Part shown: positions 33,317 to 38,322 of the stretch, piece after piece
Position numbering within the stretch: position 1 is the first letter of the stretch
How the letters are laid out: every line of letters begins with the position of its first letter
Assembly: GCF_018304965.1 (NCBI RefSeq)
Contig: NZ_JAGQED010000035.1
Span: 1-38,322 of the forward strand
Direction: 5' to 3'
DNA: 38,322 nt
DNA from: Collimonas antrihumi
Lineage (GTDB): Bacteria > Pseudomonadota > Gammaproteobacteria > Burkholderiales > Burkholderiaceae_D
Notes under the pieces: model-generated
Told to the model about the DNA's origin: nothing
Databases searched by the model: none
Seen by the model: only the letters and a program-made list of their open reading frames with translations
Translations under genes and position numbers: made by a program

Positions 33317-34795
33317 ATGATGACCGGCAAGACAGCAAAGCGTGATGATCTTCGGGTAGTGGTGATGGGAGCGGGCATGGCCGGCATCCTGAGCGGCATC
33401 AAGCTGCGCGAGGCAGGTTTCAGCAACACCGTCATCTATGAAAAGGCGGCCCGGGTCGGCGGCACCTGGCGCGAAAACACCTATCCCGGCCTGACCTGCG
33501 ACGTACCGTCCCATGCCTACACCTATTCGTTCGAGCCGAATCCGGACTGGAGCTACATGCTGCCTCCCGGCGCCGAAGTGCAGGATTACTTCGAACGTAC
33601 CGCAAAAAAATACAAAATCGACGAAATGATTCGCTTCAACGAGGAAATCATCCGTTGCGAATTCAAGAACGGCCGTTGGCATCTCGACATGAAAAGCGGC
33701 CTGCACGATGAAGCAGATATCGTGATTGCCGCCACCGGCGTGCTGCACCATCCCAGCCTGCCCACCATTCCAGGGCTGGATAAGTTCCAGGGCACGATGT
33801 TCCACAGTTCCCGCTGGGATCACAGCGTGCCGCTGGACGGCCGCCGCATCGGCGTCATCGGCAACGGTTCGACCGGCGTGCAACTGATCTGCGCGCTGGC
33901 CGGGCGCGCCGCCAAAGTCCAGCATTTCCAGCGTACGGCCCAATGGATCATGCCGGTAGAAAACACGCCATTCACCGAAGAACAGAAGGCGGCGTTTCGC
34001 GCTGACCGGGCGCTGTTGCACAGCGTGCAAAACGACGCTACCTACCTGGCTAACGTCGAACGGTTCACCAACGCCGTGGCGGATGCCACTTCGCCTGAAA
34101 TCGCCCAGATAGAAGCGATCGTGCTGGACAACCTGGAGCAAAGCGTGGCCGATCCGGTACTGCGTGAAAAGCTCCGGCCTAACTATCGCGCTGCCTGCAA
34201 ACGCCTGATTTTTTCTCCGAGCTATTACAGCGCGATCCAGCATCCCGACGCCGAACTGGTGACCGATGGCATCGAATGCATCGAAGCTACCGGCATCCGC
34301 ACCCGCGACGGCCGTCTGCACGCGCTGGATCTGCTGGTGCTGGCAACCGGCTTCAAGGCTGATCAATTCATGCGGCCAATGAACGTGGTCGGCCGCAACG
34401 GCGTCAAGCTCAACGATGTCTGGGCCAAGCGGCCGAACGCCTATCTGGCGGTGGCGATTCCGGAGTTTCCTAATTTCTTCATGCTGAACGGCCCTACCGG
34501 TCCGGTCGGCAATTTTTCGCTAATCGACGTCGCCGAGCAGCAATGGGGCTATATCGCACAACTGATCGAGCGTTTGCGCTCCGGCGCATCTCAGGAAATT
34601 GCTGTCACCCAGAGCGCAATGGATACCTATGAACAGGCGCGGCTGGCGGCGGCCAAGAACACCATCTTCGCCTCGGGTTGCAACAGCTGGTATCTCGATG
34701 CTGAAGGCGTGCCGGCCAGCTGGCCGTGGAGTTACGGCCGTTTCAAGGAAGCGATGGCAGCGCCGCAGCTGGATGCTTTCGGGTTGAAAGCTTGA
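33317..34795 (+). CDS. Baeyer-Villiger-type flavin monooxygenase
   Basis: This is a 492-residue FAD/NADPH monooxygenase with two Rossmann motifs, GAGMAG (18-23) and GNGSTG (182-187). Between them is the type I Baeyer-Villiger fingerprint FxGxxxHxxxW (F157 to W167). Such enzymes insert oxygen beside a ketone. In a steroid locus the candidates are the C20 ketone of pregnanes or the C17 ketone of androstanes, but this is inference. The start is the ATG at 33317 with GAGG 5 bases before it; an ATG follows immediately at 33320. The gene is single, divergent from an SDR. It is not part of the canonical androstane pathway, so it may be a side branch. Confidence 0.8.
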   Translation: MMTGKTAKRDDLRVVVMGAGMAGILSGIKLREAGFSNTVIYEKAARVGGTWRENTYPGLTCDVPSHAYTYSFEPNPDWSYMLPPGAEVQDYFERTAKKYKIDEMIRFNEEIIRCEFKNGRWHLDMKSGLHDEADIVIAATGVLHHPSLPTIPGLDKFQGTMFHSSRWDHSVPLDGRRIGVIGNGSTGVQLICALAGRAAKVQHFQRTAQWIMPVENTPFTEEQKAAFRADRALLHSVQNDATYLANVERFTNAVADATSPEIAQIEAIVLDNLEQSVADPVLREKLRPNYRAACKRLIFSPSYYSAIQHPDAELVTDGIECIEATGIRTRDGRLHALDLLVLATGFKADQFMRPMNVVGRNGVKLNDVWAKRPNAYLAVAIPEFPNFFMLNGPTGPVGNFSLIDVAEQQWGYIAQLIERLRSGASQEIAVTQSAMDTYEQARLAAAKNTIFASGCNSWYLDAEGVPASWPWSYGRFKEAMAAPQLDAFGLKA

Positions 34796-34817
34796 ACGCG
34801 CTTAGCCGGATTAAAGA

Positions 34818-34859
34818 GTAGTGCGTAGTGCGTAGTGCGAAGTGAGAAGTGAGAAGTGT
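34818..34859. repeat. 7-bp tandem repeat x 6 before the SurE-like gene
   Basis: GTAGTGC occurs three times (34818-34838), followed by GAAGTGA twice and GAAGTGT. It lies in the gap between the monooxygenase and the SurE-like gene. Confidence 0.9.
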
Positions 34860-34977
34860 GCATTTGCAGTGGCCGATAAAAGCCGGAGGAGACACCGGCT
34901 CGGCTGAAGTTGAGAGGGCGCATGTTCAATCAATGACCATGTTCCCACCAAATCTAACTGGCAAAAAAAGGATGACA

Positions 34978-36054
34978 ATGAAAAAAATAATCATGTTCAC
35001 AATGGCCGCGGCACTGGTATCGGTACAAGCCGCCGCCCATGAGTCCGAGGCAAACCGGGCGCACCCATCTTCACCGTTGAATATTCTCGTGACCAATGAC
35101 GACGGCACCGAATCGTCGACCGTCAATGCGCTGTATCAGCGCCTGACAGCGGCCGGCCACCACGTCATCATCTCGTCCGAAGTTTGCGACAATAGCGGCA
35201 AAGGCGGCGCCCTGGATTTTCTGCGTCCGATCGGTCCTTTGCCGGCGACCAACTGCGGCGCCAAGCCGAGTCGTGGCGGCGTCTTGAGCGCTGGCGCGCC
35301 GGGCGTTGGCACACTGCCCGGTATGCCGTATGCCTACTATGTCAACAGCACGCCGGTCGCGGCAACCTTGTTCGGCATCGATATCGCCTCTAAACAGGTG
35401 TTCCGGCAAGCACCTGATCTAGTCATCTCAGGCCCCAACTACGGCAACAATACCGGTCTCATCGATAACAACTCCGGTACTGTCAATGCTGCGCTGATTG
35501 CCATCAATCGTGGCATTCCGGCGATTGCCGTCAGCGCGGAACAGCCGCAAACTTACAAGCCGTTCAATCAACTGGCTGCAGGCGATCCCGAGTATGAAGT
35601 GGCGGACGTGGTGGTCAGGCTGGTGAAAGAATTGCAGCAGCGTAAAGAGGTAGCTGGCGATGCTCTTCTGCCACGAGGAATCGGCTTGAACGTCAACCTG
35701 CCGAAATTCGCCAAAGGTACTGCGGCGACGTTGCCGGTCAAATTCAGCAAGATCGGCCTGGCTACCGTTGCCCTGCCCTATTTCGTAGAGGATCTGTCGA
35801 CCGACCCGCTGGCGAAATCGTATCTGGCACAGGCCTTTCCGAACGGCGTTCCTGCTTATCCAGGCGTGACGCTGGTGCTCAATCAAGGGCCGGTTCCGGC
35901 CGGACTGAAGTATGTCCCGGACACCAACCCTGATTCGGAACAAAACGTCGTCAACTCCGGTGCGATCGCTATTTCAGTGATGCAGGGAACACCGCAGGCT
36001 CCACGCGCTCAAGAAGCAATAATGCGCGCCAAACTGATCAACTTTGCCCGGTAA
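34978..36054 (+). CDS. Exported SurE-family phosphatase-like protein
   Basis: This is a 358-residue protein with a Sec signal peptide (MKK, hydrophobic core to about residue 19, Ala-X-Ala near 18-22). The mature part has SurE blocks: ILVTNDDG near the start (metal site), NSTPVAATLFG, SGPNYGNNTG and NSGTVNAALIA. SurE enzymes are usually cytosolic nucleotidases of about 250 residues. This version is larger and exported, like secreted acid phosphatases of the same fold. The start is the ATG at 34978, 6 bases after AAAGG; the ATG at 34972 abuts it. Two longer insertions separate the core blocks. No operator-like site precedes it, so it is probably not part of the steroid regulon. Confidence 0.8.
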   Translation: MKKIIMFTMAAALVSVQAAAHESEANRAHPSSPLNILVTNDDGTESSTVNALYQRLTAAGHHVIISSEVCDNSGKGGALDFLRPIGPLPATNCGAKPSRGGVLSAGAPGVGTLPGMPYAYYVNSTPVAATLFGIDIASKQVFRQAPDLVISGPNYGNNTGLIDNNSGTVNAALIAINRGIPAIAVSAEQPQTYKPFNQLAAGDPEYEVADVVVRLVKELQQRKEVAGDALLPRGIGLNVNLPKFAKGTAATLPVKFSKIGLATVALPYFVEDLSTDPLAKSYLAQAFPNGVPAYPGVTLVLNQGPVPAGLKYVPDTNPDSEQNVVNSGAIAISVMQGTPQAPRAQEAIMRAKLINFAR

Positions 36055-36082
36055 ACTCTGCCTCGCATGTCATTGTTGCATC

Positions 36083-36124
36083 GCCGATATCGCGCTTCAG
36101 TCTTAGCCTGAAAGCGATATCGGC
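36083..36124. terminator. Hairpin between convergent surE-like and bla genes
   Basis: GCCGATATCGC (36083-36093) pairs with GCGATATCGGC (36114-36124), and the stem extends inward through CTTCAG/CTGAA. It lies between the convergent ends of the two genes and is probably a shared terminator, although no long T run follows. Confidence 0.65.
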
Positions 36125-36153
36125 AAATCACCCGAACATCCCTCCGAATAGCT

Positions 36154-37080
36154 TTAGCGCGCCGACTTCCCGCTTACCAGAGACGCTGCCAGACGCCCGA
36201 CTTCTGCCAGCGCAGCATCGCGGATGGCGGCTGGCGCCTTGGTCTCTGTCAGATAAGCGGTAACCACTAACGGGGCACGGTCGGGAGGAAACAGAATGCC
36301 GATATCGTTGGTCGTGCCGTGGACACCCGAACCAGTCTTGTCCGCCACACGCCAACCGATTGGCAGTAATGCGCGCAGGCGTTTGTCGCCGGTCGTATTG
36401 GCAAGCAGCCAGTTTGTCAGCTGCTTGCGCGAATCGGCAGACAGGGCCGTTCCCAGCACTAGCTGACGTACCGTGGACAACATCGCGTTCGGCGAGGTGG
36501 TGTCGCGCGGATCGCCAGGAGTTGCTTCGTTAAGTTCCGGTTCGATGCGGTCGAGCCGGGTCACTTTGTCGTCGAGGGAACGGACGTAGGCCGTCAGGTG
36601 AGACGGGCCGCCAAAGCTGTGCAGCAACAAATTGGCTGCTGTGTTATCGCTCAGCGTGATGGCCGCTTCGCACAGTTCAGCCACCGACATGCCGCCGGCG
36701 CCAGTATGCTTCTCGGTAGCGGGTGAATAGGGAACCAGATCGGCAGCTTCGTAGCGAATGCGCCGCGCCAGTTGTTCCTGTCCCTGATCCACGCGTTTCA
36801 GCGTCAGTCCCGCAGCCAGCAACTTGAAGGTGCTGCACATCGGAAAACGTTCGTCGCCGCGGTAGGCATGGGCTTGTCCGTTATGGGTGTCAAGGATGGC
36901 GACACCGAGACGGCCACCACTTTTGGCTTCAATTTCACGCAATTGCAGGGTGACCGGATCGGAGCCGGATGCGGCCTTGGCAGCATTACCCACAAAGGCC
37001 CAGGATTTCTGTGTGTGACTACTTAAAACCAGGGCACCGAGAGCTGCCCCGAGATTGCCTGCAAACTGTCGTCGCTTCAT
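36154..37080 (-). CDS. Class A beta-lactamase, Tat-exported
   Basis: This is a 308-residue serine beta-lactamase. The motifs are Ser83-Thr-Phe-Lys86 (STFK), Ser144-Asp-Asn146 (SDN), Glu180 and Asn184 in EPELN (Ambler 166/170) and Lys248-Thr-Gly250 (KTG). The N-terminus MKRRQFAGNLGAALGALVL is a twin-arginine signal, so it is probably exported folded. Cys82 occupies Ambler 69, but Ambler 238 is Gly, so the 69-238 disulfide of KPC-type carbapenemases cannot form. The spectrum cannot be predicted from sequence. It is divergent from a LysR regulator, as in ampR/penR-controlled systems. GAGG lies before the ATG. The gene seems to be housekeeping resistance beside the steroid locus. Confidence 0.92.
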   Translation of the reverse strand: MKRRQFAGNLGAALGALVLSSHTQKSWAFVGNAAKAASGSDPVTLQLREIEAKSGGRLGVAILDTHNGQAHAYRGDERFPMCSTFKLLAAGLTLKRVDQGQEQLARRIRYEAADLVPYSPATEKHTGAGGMSVAELCEAAITLSDNTAANLLLHSFGGPSHLTAYVRSLDDKVTRLDRIEPELNEATPGDPRDTTSPNAMLSTVRQLVLGTALSADSRKQLTNWLLANTTGDKRLRALLPIGWRVADKTGSGVHGTTNDIGILFPPDRAPLVVTAYLTETKAPAAIRDAALAEVGRLAASLVSGKSAR

Positions 37081-37113
37081 ATTTTTCCTCTAAATTTGAA
37101 TGAACACGGCGTC

Positions 37114-37138
37114 ACGATAACGTTGCCAAGCTTATCGT
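37114..37138. promoter_or_regulatory. Dyad operator in the bla/lysR gap
   Basis: ACGATAA (37114-37120) and TTATCGT (37132-37138) form a perfect 7-bp inverted repeat with an 11-base spacer in the 115-base divergent gap. This is a likely binding site for the LysR regulator, controlling both genes. Confidence 0.55.
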
Positions 37139-37195
37139 TCAAGCTACAATATCCAAGCTAAGCCATAAGAAAAACTATCTCATCCGGAGAATTGC

Positions 37196-38056
37196 ATGCA
37201 TCTTCCTCTGAACGCCTTACGCGCTTTCGAAGTCTCGGCACGCTTCCTCAGTTTCACCCGCGCCGCCTCCGAGTTGAATGTCACGCAAGCCGCGATCAGC
37301 CAACAGGTGAAGAATCTGGAGGAACGGCTGGGTGTGCAGTTGTTCCGCCGGCTACCGCGCGGACTGGCGCTCACCGCCGAGGGCATCGCCCTGCTGCCGG
37401 TATTGGCGGAATCCTTCAGCCGCATCGGCTCGGTCCTGGAACAATTCGGCGACGGCCGCTCGCGCGAAGTGTTGACCGTGGGCGCTGTCGGCACGTTTGC
37501 CGTCGGCTGGCTGATCCCGCGCCTGCGCGATTTCCAGCAAGCCCATCCCTTCGTCGATTTCCGCCTGTTCACCAACAATAACCGCGTCGATATCGCCGGC
37601 GAAGGCCTCGACTACGCAATTCGCTTCGGCGACGGCGCCTGGCACGCAACCGAAGCCGAAGCGCTACTGGCTGCACCGCTGTCGCCGATGTGCTCGCCGG
37701 CAGTAGCATCATTCCTGCGCGATCCAAGCGACCTGGCGGCGCAAATATTATTACGCTCCTACCGAACCGACGAATGGTCCACCTGGTTCGCCGCAGCAGA
37801 TTTGCCCTGCCCCTTGCTCAGAGGCACCGTGTTCGATTCATCACTCACCATGGCCGAAGCAGCAGCACAAGGCGCCGGCGTAGCTCTGCTGCCAGCCCGC
37901 ATGTTCACCCGCGAACTGCAACACGGCCGCCTGACACGCCCGTTCGACATCGAGATAGCCAGCGGCAGCTACTGGCTGACCCGCCTAAAATCCAAACAAG
38001 TCACCCCCGCAATGCAAGCTTTCAGAGAATGGCTGCTCCAAACCGCCAAGCAGTAA
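37196..38056 (+). CDS. LysR regulator, AmpR-like, divergent from bla
   Basis: This is a 286-residue LysR-type regulator. The helix-turn-helix lies at about residues 18-46 (FTRAASELNVTQAAISQQVKNLEERLG) and is followed by a linker helix and a substrate-binding domain. The divergent class A beta-lactamase makes an AmpR/PenR role the best inference, sensing cell-wall fragments and inducing bla. AmpR-like proteins start with a similar LPLNALRAFEVSARFLSFTRAA. GGAG lies 6 bases before the ATG. It is the only stand-alone transcription factor in the window. I see no reason to link it to the steroid genes. Confidence 0.85.
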   Translation: MHLPLNALRAFEVSARFLSFTRAASELNVTQAAISQQVKNLEERLGVQLFRRLPRGLALTAEGIALLPVLAESFSRIGSVLEQFGDGRSREVLTVGAVGTFAVGWLIPRLRDFQQAHPFVDFRLFTNNNRVDIAGEGLDYAIRFGDGAWHATEAEALLAAPLSPMCSPAVASFLRDPSDLAAQILLRSYRTDEWSTWFAAADLPCPLLRGTVFDSSLTMAEAAAQGAGVALLPARMFTRELQHGRLTRPFDIEIASGSYWLTRLKSKQVTPAMQAFREWLLQTAKQ

Positions 38057-38066
38057 TCCCCAAATT

Positions 38067-38200
38067 AATTCGACTCTGACCCCAATTAAGTACGAATTTC
38101 AAAATCAATTCGACTCTGACCCTAATTGTTTTCAAAAACAATTAGAACAATTAGGGTCAGAGTCAATTTAATTGAAAAACAATTGGGGTCAGAGTCGAAT
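38067..38200. repeat. Cluster of four GGGTCAGAGTC palindromic-unit repeats
   Basis: Two copies in one orientation (AATTCGACTCTGACCCCAATT at 38067 and its T variant at 38107) face two in the opposite orientation (38148-38168 and 38180-38200). This two-by-two inverted layout is typical of REP clusters mobilised by REP-associated (Y1-type) transposases, but no such transposase is in the window. A 15-base stretch, ATTAGGGTCAGAGTC, is shared with 685-699 at the other end. Confidence 0.75.
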
Positions 38201-38322
38201 GGCACTTACTTAAACGCTAAGTGCATGAATTATTGAGGAAAAACAGGCTGGCGTGATGGTAAGCTTAAGTCGCCAAACCATCGCCCCCATCGAAGAGCCA
38301 GCCCACATGCATAATAATCGTT
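38201..38322. other. Right-end intergenic sequence
   Basis: I see no gene start, RNA or repeat that can be supported in the last 122 bases. Confidence 0.5.

Noticed and set aside
33302-34366. Minus-strand 354-residue open frame opposite the monooxygenase
   Set aside because: The plus-strand gene has intact FAD, NADPH and Baeyer-Villiger motifs; the antisense frame has none and a shadow-like composition.
37196-38056. LysR protein as regulator of the steroid genes
   Set aside because: It is divergent from a beta-lactamase with a clear dyad between them, resembles AmpR at its N-terminus, and the steroid operator is absent from its promoter.

Overview
This window is almost entirely a catabolic locus for the steroid nucleus. 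The organism is a Gram-negative bacterium, most likely a betaproteobacterium of the Burkholderiales and possibly Oxalobacteraceae/Collimonas-like (low confidence at family level). The reasons are a moderately high GC content, two short-chain dehydrogenases that closely resemble remembered Comamonas testosteroni 3alpha-HSD and 3beta/17beta-HSD sequences, an RND-type exporter, and a Tat-exported class A beta-lactamase with a divergent LysR regulator. No database search was run; family calls rest on motifs and remembered sequences.

Layout. Positions 1-708 hold the end of an unidentified gene and nested repeats. Positions 709-20925 hold 17 tightly packed minus-strand genes that look like one ~20 kb operon: hsaC, ipdA, ipdB, an enoyl-CoA hydratase, ipdC, echA20-like, two acyl-CoA dehydrogenase subunits, a thiolase, an SDR, a fused double acyl-CoA dehydrogenase, ipdF, a MaoC-type hydratase, a second thiolase, a YCF48-like exported protein, an RND/MMPL transporter and kstD. 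A terminator (21042-21091) separates this from hsaA-hsaB-3beta/17beta-HSD (21158-23927) and kshB-fadD3-3alpha-HSD (24079-27772), also on the minus strand. From 27989 to 32086 the plus strand carries a flavin reductase with a C-terminal winged-helix-like domain, kshA and a second ketosteroid dehydrogenase of the Delta4(5alpha) type. An SDR and a Baeyer-Villiger-type monooxygenase diverge from 33013-33316. The right end (34978-38056) carries an exported SurE-like protein, a class A beta-lactamase and its LysR regulator, probably outside the steroid regulon, followed by repeat elements.

How the genes work together. Hydroxysteroid dehydrogenases oxidise the 3- and 17-hydroxyls. The two ketosteroid dehydrogenases and KshAB desaturate ring A and hydroxylate C9, which opens ring B. 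HsaAB hydroxylates the phenolic 9,10-seco product and HsaC cleaves ring A. FadD3 activates the remaining C/D-ring propionate (HIP), and the Ipd, EchA20, acyl-CoA dehydrogenase, hydratase and thiolase enzymes dismantle rings C and D. The meta-cleavage hydrolase (HsaD), HsaEFG, a ketosteroid isomerase and a dedicated regulator are not in the window.

The most notable unexplained signal is a 17-bp dyad (consensus ATCGTCY-N5-GASTA, equivalently TASTC-N6-RGACGAT). Four good copies lie in front of hsaC, hsaA, kshB and kshA, and three weaker copies lie in front of the flavin reductase, the monooxygenase and the SDR. One copy therefore sits before each predicted steroid transcription unit. Other notable points are unrelated short tandem repeats at many gene junctions, the fused acyl-CoA dehydrogenase, and REP-like elements sharing a 15-base identity at the two ends of the window.
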